A DNA stretch of 64,000 nt, from assembly GCF_001999965.1 (NCBI RefSeq), contig NZ_CP019646.1, forward strand, positions 3,757,125-3,821,124. Reading direction: 5' to 3'. Source of the DNA: Limihaloglobus sulfuriphilus (GTDB lineage: Bacteria > Planctomycetota > Phycisphaerae > Sedimentisphaerales > Sedimentisphaeraceae). Made by a program: the position numbers and the translations under genes. The first letter of the stretch is position 1; each line of letters opens with the position of its first letter. The notes beneath the pieces were generated by a model that made no database searches, was not told the origin of the DNA, and saw nothing but the letters and a program-made list of their open reading frames with translations. Positions 9,235 through 18,684 of this stretch are shown here, piece after piece.

Positions 9235-10437
9235 TTACTTAAAATATTTTTTAAGTTTATCGACCATATCTGTTTTTTCCCAAGTGAAATCAGCGAGGTT
9301 TCTGCCGAAATGTCCGCCTCTTGCGGTATTTTCATATATCGGGCGTTTCAATTTGAGATAATCAATGATTTCATGAGGCGTGAGCGGGAATAACTCTCTG
9401 ACAGCGGCCTCGAGATCTCTTTCTGAGACTTTTGCCGTTGAGTTTGTTTCAACATAAACGGAGATAGGTTCGGCGATACCGATTGCGTAGGAGAGCTGCA
9501 GCTCGCAGGAGTCAGCGAGTTTTGCCGCTACGATATTCTTGGCGATGTAGCGTGCCATATAGCTTGCCGAGCGGTCAACCTTGGAAGGGTCTTTGCCGCT
9601 GAATGCGCCGCCGCCATGGCTGCCGTGGCCGCCGTATGTGTCAACGATAATTTTCCTGCCGGTAACGCCGCAGTCGCCTTTGGGACCGCCGATAACAAAT
9701 TTACCCGTAGGGTTTATATGGTATATCGTTTTATTGTCTATGAGTTTAGCCGGTACACAGGGCTTTATGACCTTTTCGATAATCTGTTTTTCCAGCTCGC
9801 TTCGTTTGACGTCGGGGTCGTGCTGGGTGGAAACGACAACAGTGTGCACTCTCTGTGATTTGCCGTCGAGGCTCTTTTCGATAGTTATCTGTGACTTGCC
9901 GTCTGGCCTTAGCCAGCTAAGCGTGTTTTTCTTGCGCAGTTTTGTGAGCTGGTCGGTGATTTTATGTGCCAGATATATACTCAGCGGCATGTATGATCTT
10001 GTCTCGCTGCACGCATAGCCGAACATGATTCCCTGATCGCCTGCTCCCTGCTCCTTGTGAAGGCCTCTGCCCTGGTCAACGCCCATGGCGATATCAGGGC
10101 TTTGTTTGTTAAGGGCGGTTAGAACTGCGCAGTTTTCATAGTCAAACCCAAGCTCGGGCCGAGTGTATCCGATGTCTTTGATTGTTTTTCTGGCGACGTC
10201 CTGAATGTCAACTACCGCTTTGGTTGTGATTTCGCCGGCTACTATTACAAGCCCTGTACTTACGAGAGTTTCACATGCTACTCTGCTTTCGGGGTCCTGT
10301 TCGAGCATAGCATCAAGAACCGCGTCCGATATCTGATCGGCGACTTTGTCGGGATGTCCCTGTGTTACTGATTCACTTGTGAAAAGCAGCCCTGCCGAAG
10401 CAGGAGATTTCTTTATATTTGATTTTTTCTTAGCCAT
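9235..10437 (-). CDS. metK: S-adenosylmethionine synthase
   Basis: 400 residues covering the full enzyme: [18 protein letters not shown] near residue 20 (ATP/methionine site), [12 protein letters not shown] (about 130) and the P-loop-like [16 protein letters not shown] (about 275). It makes S-adenosylmethionine from methionine and ATP in the cytoplasm. It begins with a lysine-rich extension ([10 protein letters not shown]) of about ten residues. It lies 21 bases after the DUF547 gene on the same strand and is probably co-transcribed. I saw no SAM riboswitch in the short gap. Confidence 0.97.
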   Translation of the reverse strand: MAKKKSNIKKSPASAGLLFTSESVTQGHPDKVADQISDAVLDAMLEQDPESRVACETLVSTGLVIVAGEITTKAVVDIQDVARKTIKDIGYTRPELGFDYENCAVLTALNKQSPDIAMGVDQGRGLHKEQGAGDQGIMFGYACSETRSYMPLSIYLAHKITDQLTKLRKKNTLSWLRPDGKSQITIEKSLDGKSQRVHTVVVSTQHDPDVKRSELEKQIIEKVIKPCVPAKLIDNKTIYHINPTGKFVIGGPKGDCGVTGRKIIVDTYGGHGSHGGGAFSGKDPSKVDRSASYMARYIAKNIVAAKLADSCELQLSYAIGIAEPISVYVETNSTAKVSERDLEAAVRELFPLTPHEIIDYLKLKRPIYENTARGGHFGRNLADFTWEKTDMVDKLKKYFK

Positions 10438-10458
10438 TTATTGACTTTCTAAAAGTGG

Positions 10459-11493
10459 TCATTGGTTGGTATCGTTTAAAAGCCAGTTGTATTTTCTGAA
10501 TTTTATATCAAAATTAACTTTTGTAAACAGGATTGTATCCTGTGGTTCTACATATTCACTCGCCAGGTTTAGGTATGCTCGGGTTTCTGTATCTCTTGCC
10601 CTGAAACGCAGATCCGTGCTGTGGCTTTTCATGATATAATCTTTAAACATCTTAAACGCCGGGGGCAGGTAAATCTTTCTTTCTGAATAATTTACATCTA
10701 CTCCCTCTGGTGATTTTATGAAGGCTTTGAGCTGTGCTTCAAGCTGTTTTTCAAGTTTACTGCCGATGTAGGCATCTTTTCTTATGGGTGGCGAGCTCAT
10801 ACTTGCGTAGCAGAGCCCGAAAAATGCTTTTGTGTTGTCAGTCAAAACGGCGATTGCCTCCTGCATCTCGTCAAGAGTGTACTCGGTTCCCATGATGTTA
10901 AAATATTTTTTTGTTCTCGGGCTGCTTATGTGCATTATGCTGTTTGCAGGATAGAAAAACAGCTTGAAACGAGATGGCTCAATCGGGTAATTGTCGATAA
11001 TCAGTTTTATCGCGGAGATATTGTGAGCATTTATCCAGAAGGCTACCTGGTCGTCCTGTTCCCATTCGGCAAACTCTATGATATCCACGTCGCCGAAATC
11101 TTTCATCAAATGGATCAGGTCGGAGCGTTTGCGGCGAAGGTTGGCGTAATCAATAAGCCCATCATCTGTTACGTGCTGGGAAAGAAACTGGTCGCAATCT
11201 TTGAATACCACGTGAATGTATTCTGGTTCTGCCTGCTGCTCAGGCTCCGGCGATGGTTCACTGTCTTCTGGGTTCTGGCCGGATTTTTCCTGCGGGTCAG
11301 GCGGTGTGTCGCCGGTGTCGCCTTGAGCTGTTTGGGTCGGCTCAGAGGCGTCAGGTTCAGCGGCAGTCTCCGAGGAAGCTCCTTGAGCCTGGTCTGTGCC
11401 GCTGTCTTGGCCGCCGTAAAGAATTGTTGCGGCAGCGATGGCAAATATAAGTGTGAATACGACTAAGTTGTTGTAACTAAGAATTTTATACAT
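10459..11493 (-). CDS. DUF547 domain protein, membrane-anchored
   Basis: 344 residues. An N-terminal membrane segment (about 8-27) is followed by a low-complexity acidic/proline linker (about 30-92) and then a DUF547 domain, recognised from DGLIDYANLRRKRSDL, QVAFWINAHNISAIKLII and the downstream Y-LDEMQEA region. DUF547 has a transglutaminase/papain-like relationship but no settled function. The domain would lie outside the cytoplasmic membrane. It is the first gene of a pair with metK and is divergent from the transketolase gene across about 400 bases. Confidence 0.8.
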   Translation of the reverse strand: MYKILSYNNLVVFTLIFAIAAATILYGGQDSGTDQAQGASSETAAEPDASEPTQTAQGDTGDTPPDPQEKSGQNPEDSEPSPEPEQQAEPEYIHVVFKDCDQFLSQHVTDDGLIDYANLRRKRSDLIHLMKDFGDVDIIEFAEWEQDDQVAFWINAHNISAIKLIIDNYPIEPSRFKLFFYPANSIMHISSPRTKKYFNIMGTEYTLDEMQEAIAVLTDNTKAFFGLCYASMSSPPIRKDAYIGSKLEKQLEAQLKAFIKSPEGVDVNYSERKIYLPPAFKMFKDYIMKSHSTDLRFRARDTETRAYLNLASEYVEPQDTILFTKVNFDIKFRKYNWLLNDTNQ

Positions 11494-11896
11494 TAAGTAA
11501 TTGTTAAAGTAAGCATAAACAATAACGAAAACAAATTATTATAAACATTATATAATTGAATAATATACTATCTTAACTTTGTTCTATAAAATTACCAGTC
11601 AATTTTTTTATCCCGTTATCTTTTCCATATTAAGGCAACCCCGCGGCGGGCAGTAGTGAATGGTTTTGCCTTGAAAACTGATATCATTTGTTTTGTATGC
11701 ACTTTTTTGCTGTGAATGATTGTGTTTGTTTTGTTTCATTTTCTTTCATATTGCTTTCCATTTTAGCTTCCGAATGCTGTTTTGGCTTGCAATAAGGCGA
11801 TAATCTGGTAATCTTTTTGTGTGTTGGCCGAGATAGAACGGCAAAACGGTACAAAACTATAAGAAATTTCACTTTTTTATTTAACAGGAGAATCAG
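11494..11896. other. Divergent intergenic region DUF547 / transketolase
   Basis: 403 bases without a convincing gene. The left half is very AT-rich, suited to a leftward promoter; the right half ends in AGGAG before the transketolase ATG. I could not pick a single clear promoter. Confidence 0.4.
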
Positions 11897-13903
11897 ATGG
11901 CAGGTAAAACCGCTATTGAGGAAAAATGTATTCAAACAATCCGCTTTTTGAGCGCAGAGGGCGTTCAGGCGGCAAAATCTGGTCACCCTGGTATGCCTAT
12001 GGGTATGGCGGCGGCGGCTTTCGAGATATGGATGAACCAGATGCGTCACAATCCGGCCAACCCCAAATGGGACAACCGCGACAGGTTTGTTCTCTCTGCG
12101 GGCCACGGCTCGATGCTTCTTTATTCAATGCTGCATCTGACCGGATATGATCTGCCTCTTGATGAGCTGAAGAATTTCCGCCAGCTCGGCAGTCTTACTC
12201 CCGGCCACCCCGAATACGGCCACACACCCGGCGTTGAGGTTACGACCGGCCCGCTCGGGCAGGGAATCGCAAACTCCGTGGGTATGGCAATCGCTCAGAA
12301 ATACCTTGCTGAATATTTCAACCGTGACGGTTTTGATATCTTCGACTACAAGATTTACTCTATCTGCGGCGACGGCTGTCTGCAGGAAGGTGTCTCGGGT
12401 GAGGCTTCTTCACTTGCCGGCCATCTGGGGCTTGGAAATATAATCCTGCTTTATGATGACAACAGCATAACTATCGACGGCGAGACAAGCCTCTCTTTCA
12501 CCGAAGATGTCGCAAAGCGTTACGAGGCGTACAACTGGCACGTGCAGGAAATCGGCGGCGACGGTACCGACCTTGACGCACTTGCAAAAGCAATAGATAA
12601 CGCCAAGGCGGAGACTTCGCGCCCGAGTATCATTAAGTTCCGCAGCCATATAGGTTTCGGCTCGCCTAACTTCCAGGATACGCACACTGCGCACGGCGCA
12701 CCGCTGGGCGATGATGAAATCAAGCTGATGAAAAAGAATTTCGGCTGGGATCCTGAAAAGAGCTTTGAAATCGCCGATGATGTCAAAGAGCTGATGGGCG
12801 GCTGCACTGCCAAGGGCAAAGAGCTCGAGGGAGCGTGGAACGAAATGCTGGCTAAATACGCCGATGCCTATCCTGAGCTGGCTAAAGAGCTTAACGATGC
12901 CCGCGAAGGCCGGCTGCCGATTAACATTGATGAGCATCTGCCAATATTTGAGGCCGGCTCATCTGTTGCTACACGCAAGGCTTCCGGCGAGACAATCGGA
13001 GCGCTTATGCCAAAGCTGCCGCTGGTTCTTGGCGGCTCTGCAGACCTTACGCCTTCCAATAATACCCATTTCAAGGGTGCGGTTGACTTCCAGAAAGACA
13101 CTCCCGAAGGCCGGTATATCCGGTTTGGCGTCCGTGAACACGCCATGGGAGCAATTTTGAACGGCATCAACGTCAGCGGGCTTCTTCGCTGCTACGGCGG
13201 TACGTTCCTGGTGTTCAGCGACTATATGCGAGGCGCTCTGAGGGTGGCGGCATTGAGCGGCTATCCGAGCATATTTGTCTTTACCCATGACAGCATTGGT
13301 GTCGGCGAAGACGGCCCGACACATCAGCCGGTAGAGACTGTTGCTTCTTTGAGGGCGTTTCCGAATATGCTTGTATTCCGTCCGGCGGATGCCGTTGAAA
13401 CGACATACGCCTGGAAATATGCCCTTGAGAATAAAGATGCGCCTGTCGCTATGTGCCTGACGCGGCAGAATCTGCCGACACTTGACCAGAATAAATATAA
13501 TCCCGCCGCAGAAGGTGTGGAAAAGGGCGCTTATGCCCTGAATAAGGTTGATAATCCCGATGTTCTGCTTCTGGCAACCGGATCAGAGGTTCAGCTGGCG
13601 GTTGCCGCGGGCGAGAAACTCGAGGCCGACGGGATAATGGCACGTGTTGTCAGTATGCCCTCGTGGGAGCTTTTCGAAAAGCAGAGCCGCGAATATAAGG
13701 ATTCTGTGCTGCCGCCAAGCGTAACCGCAAGGGTAGGCGTAGAGGCCGGAGTTGACCAGGGATGGTATAAGTATCTTGGCCTTGAAGGTAAATTCATAGG
13801 AATGAATAGTTTTGGAGCATCAGCGCCGCAGGGTGAATGTTTCAAGCACTTCGGCATTACAGCAGAAGCGGTTGAAAAAGCCGCCAGAGAGCTGGTAAAA
13901 TAA
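11897..13903 (+). CDS. tkt: Transketolase
   Basis: 668 residues, full length. Motifs in order: SGHPGMPMG at 28-36, [10 protein letters not shown] (71-80), thiamine-diphosphate-binding GDGC at 159-162 with the conserved NSITIDG downstream, and the C-terminal half with [11 protein letters not shown] and [15 protein letters not shown]. It transfers two-carbon ketol units between sugar phosphates in the pentose phosphate pathway, using ThDP and Mg. AGGAG lies eight bases before the ATG. It is a single-gene unit, followed by its own terminator. Confidence 0.97.
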   Translation: MAGKTAIEEKCIQTIRFLSAEGVQAAKSGHPGMPMGMAAAAFEIWMNQMRHNPANPKWDNRDRFVLSAGHGSMLLYSMLHLTGYDLPLDELKNFRQLGSLTPGHPEYGHTPGVEVTTGPLGQGIANSVGMAIAQKYLAEYFNRDGFDIFDYKIYSICGDGCLQEGVSGEASSLAGHLGLGNIILLYDDNSITIDGETSLSFTEDVAKRYEAYNWHVQEIGGDGTDLDALAKAIDNAKAETSRPSIIKFRSHIGFGSPNFQDTHTAHGAPLGDDEIKLMKKNFGWDPEKSFEIADDVKELMGGCTAKGKELEGAWNEMLAKYADAYPELAKELNDAREGRLPINIDEHLPIFEAGSSVATRKASGETIGALMPKLPLVLGGSADLTPSNNTHFKGAVDFQKDTPEGRYIRFGVREHAMGAILNGINVSGLLRCYGGTFLVFSDYMRGALRVAALSGYPSIFVFTHDSIGVGEDGPTHQPVETVASLRAFPNMLVFRPADAVETTYAWKYALENKDAPVAMCLTRQNLPTLDQNKYNPAAEGVEKGAYALNKVDNPDVLLLATGSEVQLAVAAGEKLEADGIMARVVSMPSWELFEKQSREYKDSVLPPSVTARVGVEAGVDQGWYKYLGLEGKFIGMNSFGASAPQGECFKHFGITAEAVEKAARELVK

Positions 13904-13928
13904 GCTCTGTATCAAAATCTAAATGATA

Positions 13929-13965
13929 AACAGGCTGCTCACTAATGGGCGGCCTGTTTTTTTTA
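13929..13965 (+). terminator. Rho-independent terminator after transketolase
   Basis: ACAGGC(T)GC pairs with GC(G)GCCTGT around a short loop and is followed at once by eight T's (13957-13964). Confidence 0.9.
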
Positions 13966-14181
13966 TGGGCTTATCCCGCGTTGGGCCGCCGGCGTAACCG
14001 CCCGTTTATCCCGATGTACGCCTCGACGGCTCTGGCGGGGTAAGTTCGGCTGTGCGGTGTTTGGAATAGGCTGATTTGGTGATCTTGGCGAGGTTTTGTT
14101 TGTTGCCGGTTTTTAAGAGAATTCGGAAATCTCTATACCTGCTCATTGCTTGGAAGAAACTTAATCATTATACAAATTTGC

Positions 14182-14297
14182 TTTATTCCTTCACGACCTT
14201 CATTTACTTCATGGTTTTAATTATTTACCATGAAGGCATTGAAGGTAATGAAGAGATTTAGTTTATTTCTTCATGCGTTTCATTTACTTCATGGTTT
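14182..14297. repeat. Palindromic repeat, copy A plus a partial third copy
   Basis: 14182-14255 matches 14782-14855 with only a few differences. Each copy is an imperfect palindrome: CTTCATTTACTTCATGGT, an AT-rich loop, then ACCATGAAGGCATTGAAG. A further partial copy (left arm only) lies at 14262-14297 and abuts the end of the GxxExxY gene. Confidence 0.85.
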
Positions 14298-14298
14298 G

Positions 14299-14691
14299 TT
14301 ATATCACAAAACTGCTCAATCCGTCTTTTAGTATTGGGACATTGAAGTTGATTAGGAAGCCTTGGCGTAAGCCCGAAAGTTTCATATACGATATTATTTG
14401 AGCTTCATGAATCGGTTTGATTAAATCTATAGCTTTTAACTCAATGATTATTTGATTCTCAACGACTATATCAATTCGATAGCCGCAGTCGAGATGAAAG
14501 CCTTTGTAATTGACCGCAAGAGGCTTTTCCCTCTCGAACTTAATGTTGTTTAATCGAAATTCATGACAAAGGCATTGCTGGTAGGCAGATTCGAGCAAAC
14601 CCGGACCGAGGGACTTGTGTACGTCTATGGCGCAGCCTATTACCCTGTTGGACAGCTCACTGAACTGGATATTCTTATTTACTTTTGCCAT
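14299..14691 (-). CDS. GxxExxY family protein
   Basis: 130 residues. The naming motif is visible as GPGLLESAY (about 30-38), followed by YRIDIVVENQIIIELKA, which carries the D...E-x-K arrangement of PD-(D/E)XK nuclease-like folds. Function is not established for this family. The gene stands alone, bounded on both sides by copies of the same palindromic repeat, with more AT-rich sequence than its neighbours, which suggests that gene and repeats move or were gained together. The ribosome-binding site before the ATG is weak. Confidence 0.85.
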   Translation of the reverse strand: MAKVNKNIQFSELSNRVIGCAIDVHKSLGPGLLESAYQQCLCHEFRLNNIKFEREKPLAVNYKGFHLDCGYRIDIVVENQIIIELKAIDLIKPIHEAQIISYMKLSGLRQGFLINFNVPILKDGLSSFVI

Positions 14692-14781
14692 TATTTCTGT
14701 CTCATTTTATTTGACAATGAAAACATACCAATTAATGCAGAGTTTTCTGTTTAGTTTTTAGAGTCGTTTTGCACTTTTTTA

Positions 14782-14855
14782 TTTATTCCTTCATGACCTT
14801 CATTTACTTCATGGTTTTAATTATTTACCATGAAGGCATTGAAGGTGTTGAAGAA
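14782..14855. repeat. Palindromic repeat, copy B
   Basis: Direct-repeat partner of the copy at 14182-14255, on the other side of the GxxExxY gene. Confidence 0.85.
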
Positions 14856-15219
14856 TGTCTTTGTTTACTTTCAAAACTTTTACCCATAAAATAAAGGGAG
14901 CAAACTTTTCTGTTGCATGTTATTTCTAATAAATACTTTACATAACAGTTTGAAATACGGTTTTTCCTTTATGCCTTGTCTTGTTATACCCTATATATCA
15001 TGCAAAGATTTACTACCAATTGAGCTCGCATCGTATTATAGGCAACCCACTGACAATGTCAACAGGATGCCTTGCTTGGGTTTCGCTGTTATGAGTGACA
15101 TTTTTACGGCTGTGATGGGTTTAATTCGGGTTTGCGGCGGTGGTGAGGGCAGAGGAAAATCTTTTTATAAAGTTTTTTTTAATAGAAATTTATGTGTTTT
15201 ACTGCAAGTATTATAATGC
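14856..15219. other. Intergenic region with no convincing gene
   Basis: AT-rich sequence. A 99-codon frame at 14917-15216 has no ribosome-binding site, atypical composition and no recognisable motif; I treat it as chance. Confidence 0.5.
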
Positions 15220-15247
15220 TTGACAATGGCGGGCAATGTGCTATATT
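15220..15247 (+). promoter_or_regulatory. Sigma-70-type promoter before the nitroreductase gene
   Basis: TTGACA (15220-15225), 16 bases, TATATT (15242-15247): nearly perfect hexamers, about 45 bases before the ATG at 15291. Confidence 0.7.
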
Positions 15248-15290
15248 AGAATGTTGTTGATTTGACTTTTTTTAATTACAGGAGTTTAAA

Positions 15291-15863
15291 ATGAACAGCT
15301 TTAGTGAGCTTGTGAAGAAGTGCCGCAGTTACCGGCGTTTTGACGGCAGCCATCAGGTAGCCAAACAGACCCTCATTGACCTTGTAGGCCTTGCCAGGTT
15401 TACCGCCTCCGGGGCGAATCTCCAGCCGCTTAAATATATCATAAGCTCAGATGAGCAGAAGAACGCAGTGATCTTTGATTCACTTGCCTGGGCCGGATAT
15501 CTGACTGATTGGGACTGCCCGGCCAAAGATGAAAGGCCCAGCGGCTACATCATCATTCTAAATGATACGACAATCGCTAAAATCAGCGGTTACGATCCCG
15601 GCATAGCCGCACAGACCATCATGCTCGGCGCGGTTGACAGGGGCCTGGGCGGCTGCATGTTCGGCTCAATTAACCGCAAAAAACTTTCTCAAAATCTGAA
15701 AATACCAGAGAAGTATGAGGTTCTGCTGGTGTTGGCGATCGGAAAGCCCGTAGAAACGGTAGTTCTCGAAGATGCCGATGGAGACATAAAATATTACAGG
15801 GATGAAAACCAGGTTCACCACGTGCCCAAACGCACACTTGATGAGCTGATTCTCGATCTGTGA
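15291..15863 (+). CDS. Nitroreductase family protein
   Basis: 190 residues. It begins CRSYRRFDG (the R-S-x-R-x-F/Y FMN-binding signature of the family), has SGANLQPLKYII (N-x-Q-P region), and GLGGCMFGSINRKKL in the second half. Such proteins bind FMN and reduce nitro, quinone or related compounds with NAD(P)H in the cytoplasm; the short length fits the compact subgroup found in anaerobes. AGGAG precedes the ATG, and a near-consensus promoter lies upstream. The YccF gene follows after 40 bases. Confidence 0.88.
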   Translation: MNSFSELVKKCRSYRRFDGSHQVAKQTLIDLVGLARFTASGANLQPLKYIISSDEQKNAVIFDSLAWAGYLTDWDCPAKDERPSGYIIILNDTTIAKISGYDPGIAAQTIMLGAVDRGLGGCMFGSINRKKLSQNLKIPEKYEVLLVLAIGKPVETVVLEDADGDIKYYRDENQVHHVPKRTLDELILDL

Positions 15864-15903
15864 TGATGGGAGTGCTTTACTTGCTCTGAGAGGAGTTTGC
15901 TTT

Positions 15904-16350
15904 ATGGCGTTTGTGCTTAATTTGATCTGGTTCATTCTCGGCGGGTTAGTGCTATGCATTACCTGGTTTCTTGGCGGGTTAATAATGTGCATAACCGTAA
16001 TTGGGATCCCGTTTGGAGTGGCCTGTTTCAGGATAGCAGGATTCATAGCATTTCCATTTGGCAAGGATATAATTGACGCGCGGCTTCTCGGCGAAAAAAG
16101 AATAACCGGAACTGCTTTGATGAACTTTCTCTGGATCGTTCTGGCGGGAATATGGCTTGCTATATCGCACGCAATCGCGGCGGTGCTTTGTTTTATAACC
16201 ATAATTGGAATCCCCTTAGCCGTGATCCACGCCCGAATGGCGAGGGTCAGTTTTGCGCCTCTGGGCAAGAGGATAGTCATAAAGTCTGAGGTAAGAGAAG
16301 CAATAAAGTACAATACCAGAGCTAAAATAGAAAAGCGTAAAAAGGCATGA
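15904..16350 (+). CDS. YccF domain membrane protein
   Basis: 148 residues with the two internally repeated YccF domains: LNLIWFILGGLVLCITWFLGG... with ITVIGIPFGVACFRIA, then FLWIVLAGIWLAISH... with ITIIGIPLAVIHARMA. About four membrane segments; the C-terminus is basic. YccF is an inner-membrane protein of unknown function. GAGGAG lies about nine bases before the ATG. It probably shares the nitroreductase transcript. Confidence 0.92.
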   Translation: MAFVLNLIWFILGGLVLCITWFLGGLIMCITVIGIPFGVACFRIAGFIAFPFGKDIIDARLLGEKRITGTALMNFLWIVLAGIWLAISHAIAAVLCFITIIGIPLAVIHARMARVSFAPLGKRIVIKSEVREAIKYNTRAKIEKRKKA

Positions 16351-16411
16351 GTTAAAAAGAGAAATCAAAATATTTTCTCTGATTTTTATCCGCAAGGCAG
16401 TAATTTGGTAT

Positions 16412-16440
16412 TTGCAATTAATTCAGCTATATGTTATAGT
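16412..16440 (+). promoter_or_regulatory. Candidate promoter of the zinc-ribbon/ferritin-like pair
   Basis: TTGCAA (16412-16417), 17 bases, TATAGT (16435-16440), about 100 bases before the first ATG. Confidence 0.45.
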
Positions 16441-16541
16441 AGAATTATGAGTTTTGTTTTTTGAAATGAGATGATTGTTTAAATGCAAAATCTATTAAAA
16501 GTTTCAATATAATGAGATTTATTAAAAAAGGAGATACTAAA

Positions 16542-16769
16542 ATGCCTAAATTTGATGGAACAGGACCTGCCGGCCAAGGTCCGGGAACCGGACGCGGCTT
16601 AGGCCGTGGGCAGGGCGGCGGCAAAGGCGCAGGAGGCGGCCCGTATGCCGCAGGACCAGGCGGAAATTGTGTCTGTCCCAAATGCGGCCAGGCTTTGCCT
16701 CACAAAACAGCTCAGCCCTGTAATCAGATGACATGCCCCAAGTGCGGCAGTAAAATGACACGAGGTTAA
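16542..16769 (+). CDS. Small glycine-rich protein with zinc ribbon
   Basis: 75 residues from MPKFDGTGPAGQG. The first half is the G-x-G-P repetitive stretch seen in small proteins of anaerobes (pattern DGTGPxGQGPGTGRG), and the second half holds two CPKCG motifs 23 residues apart, suited to bind one zinc. Function unknown. A longer frame from 16512 exists, but AAGGAG sits right before the 16542 ATG. The ferritin-like gene starts 22 bases on, so the two are probably an operon. Confidence 0.8.
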   Translation: MPKFDGTGPAGQGPGTGRGLGRGQGGGKGAGGGPYAAGPGGNCVCPKCGQALPHKTAQPCNQMTCPKCGSKMTRG

Positions 16770-16791
16770 ATATTTAGAAAGGAAACTAATT

Positions 16792-17103
16792 ATGCCGGAA
16801 TTTGCAAATCCCTTCAGTTGTCTTGCAAATGATAGAAAACTCACCGATGCGGAGTTGATCAGATCAATCCGTTTCATGATAGCCGCTGAGTATGAAGCCA
16901 TTCAGCTTTATATGCAGCTGGCCGAATCAACAGACAACAAACTTGCCAAAGAAGTTCTCATTGACATAGCTGACGAAGAGCGTGTTCATGCGGGCGAGTT
17001 TTTGAAACTTCTTCACCATCTGGCACCCGATGAAAAAGATTTCTATGCCGAAGGAACCGAAGAAGTAGAAGAAATGATCGAAGAGTTAGAGAAAAAGAAA
17101 TAA
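16792..17103 (+). CDS. Ferritin-like / encapsulin-cargo-type protein (EncFtn-like)
   Basis: 103 residues. The pattern LTDAELIRSIRFMIAAEYEAI...LYMQLAEST...DIADEERVHAGEFLKLL has the E-x(6)-Y and E-E-x-x-H iron ligands of short rubrerythrin/ferritin-like proteins, and closely recalls the ferritin-like segment fused to encapsulin in Pyrococcus. Those proteins oxidise and store iron inside an encapsulin shell, but no shell gene is in this window. The C-terminus is acidic and lysine-tipped; no clear cargo tag is visible. AAAGGA precedes the ATG. The neighbouring zinc-ribbon gene is probably co-transcribed. Confidence 0.75.
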   Translation: MPEFANPFSCLANDRKLTDAELIRSIRFMIAAEYEAIQLYMQLAESTDNKLAKEVLIDIADEERVHAGEFLKLLHHLAPDEKDFYAEGTEEVEEMIEELEKKK

Positions 17104-17203
17104 CTCGCAGTTCTTCAGATTCTTGACATATTTTGCAGCGGCGGAATTCTGGCTCTCAAGCCGGGTCTGCCTTCAGGCGGTTCCTGCCGGTGATTATAAA
17201 CAG

Positions 17204-17239
17204 CCGGCGCAGCGCGTCCGGGTAGAATCGCTGCGCCGG
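17204..17239. terminator. Strong hairpin between convergent genes
   Basis: An 11-bp perfect GC-rich stem (CCGGCGCAGCG/CGCTGCGCCGG) with a 14-base loop, between the ferritin-like gene and the convergent Gfo/Idh gene. No long T-run follows on either strand, so termination is likely but not certain. Confidence 0.45.
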
Positions 17240-17299
17240 TTGGCAAAAGTTAAATTGTACTTATAATCCGGTCAAATGCGCGGGTGTCTTTTGAGTGGG

Positions 17300-18640
17300 T
17301 CAGAATTTCGGTTCCCATCCGGGCTCGTATTCGCGGCTCCACATTTTTATCGCTTTGGCATTGTTAATGATATGGCCGCTTGCGGGGTCGCATTCTAGGG
17401 TTGTGTTGAGCTTTGCGGATATATTCGCCAGATGCCCCAGCAGTATCGATTTGTGGCCTTCATCAATCGGGGAATTAACCTTGCCTTTGCCGATAATCGC
17501 GTTTATAAGGTTTTCAGCGTGATAGTCATTGAGGCCGGGGTCAATCGTGTTTGTGCTGCTGGTATCGCTTTTCTTTCCGGGGGCTTCTTCTCTGATTAGT
17601 TTTCCGTCCAGGTCGAGGATCTTGTATCTGTTGGAGTAGTATTCTATGACGCCTTTATCGCCGAAAAATGCTACGCCGCGTGTCTCACGGTCGTAGGTCT
17701 TGTATTGACTGCCGCTCAGGCCCTCCCAGGTAATCATTCTATCGTCTTTGTACTGAATAGCGATATTTTGGGTGTCCCAGAATTGCCAGTCATCCTGATT
17801 GGGGTAGTGTATCCTGCCGGCAGTGCTGTTTACTCTTTTTGGGTAATCAACCTTAAGCGCCCAGCGTGCTACATCGAGCTCATGTGAAGCGTTGTTCAAA
17901 GACTCGCCGGTTCCCCAGTTCCAGAACCAGTGCCAGTTGTAGGGATGTATGTTGTCACGGTAATCAGTCCTGGGTGCCGGGCCCTGCCAGAGGTTCCAGT
18001 CAAGATACGCCGGTACATCTACCTTTTTTCCATAGCCGATAGGGCCGCGTTTATTTGAGTACCAGGTTTTTGCGTAATAAACATCGCCGATGACACCGCC
18101 GTGAATCTCGTCAATCATCTGTTCAACGATCTTGAATGACCGCCGCTGGTTGCCCATCTGAACTATGCCTCCGTATTTTTTCTGTGCGGCTATGAACATC
18201 TCGCCCTCTGCCGGGTTGTGGCTGCACGGCTTCTCTACGTAAACGTGTTTTCCTGCCGCCAGTGCCGCAATACCCATAGGAGCGTGCCAGTGGTCTGGAG
18301 AGGCAATTACCAGCAGGTCAACTTCTTTGTCATCCAGAGCCGAACGGAAGTCTTTGATCTGTTCGGGGATTGAACCCTGTGCCTTTTCAACAGCCGCGGC
18401 TGCATCCGGAAGGTATCTGCTGTCAACGTCAATTACATATTTTACCCGGCAGTTTGGGATAGAGGCGAATTTGGAAGCGAGGTATTTTCCCCTTGATCTA
18501 ACTCCTGCAACGGCAGCAATAACCTTATTTGAAGCGTAATTCTGCGGTGCGGCAGGTGCGAGCCTGGAAATAAAAGAATACGTAAGTCCCGCGGCAGCGC
18601 CGAGTTTGCCGAAATCTCTGCGTGTAATCTGGTTTTTCAT
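17300..18640 (-). CDS. Gfo/Idh/MocA family oxidoreductase, Tat-exported
   Basis: 446 residues. The N-terminus MKNQITRRDFGKLGAAAG carries a twin-arginine export motif (TRRDFGKLG). The Rossmann part includes AAVAGVRSRGKYLASKF, VIASPDHWHAPMGIAAL and AGKHVYVEKPCSHN, the last holding the family E-K-P motif. The second domain follows with HEL DVARWALKV-type residues. These enzymes oxidise or reduce sugars and polyols with bound NAD(P), and Tat-exported ones are common in planctomycetes with DUF1080 partners, as here: the DUF1080 gene lies 44 bases upstream on the same strand. A good AAGGA site precedes the ATG. Confidence 0.92.
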   Translation of the reverse strand: MKNQITRRDFGKLGAAAGLTYSFISRLAPAAPQNYASNKVIAAVAGVRSRGKYLASKFASIPNCRVKYVIDVDSRYLPDAAAAVEKAQGSIPEQIKDFRSALDDKEVDLLVIASPDHWHAPMGIAALAAGKHVYVEKPCSHNPAEGEMFIAAQKKYGGIVQMGNQRRSFKIVEQMIDEIHGGVIGDVYYAKTWYSNKRGPIGYGKKVDVPAYLDWNLWQGPAPRTDYRDNIHPYNWHWFWNWGTGESLNNASHELDVARWALKVDYPKRVNSTAGRIHYPNQDDWQFWDTQNIAIQYKDDRMITWEGLSGSQYKTYDRETRGVAFFGDKGVIEYYSNRYKILDLDGKLIREEAPGKKSDTSSTNTIDPGLNDYHAENLINAIIGKGKVNSPIDEGHKSILLGHLANISAKLNTTLECDPASGHIINNAKAIKMWSREYEPGWEPKF

Positions 18641-18684
18641 TTTTTAATCCTTTTTCAGTAAATAGTTTCCGGTGTTAGCTTAAT

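Noticed and set aside
14917-15216. Possible 99-residue protein
   Set aside because: No ribosome-binding site, unusual composition, overlaps the promoter side of the nitroreductase gene.
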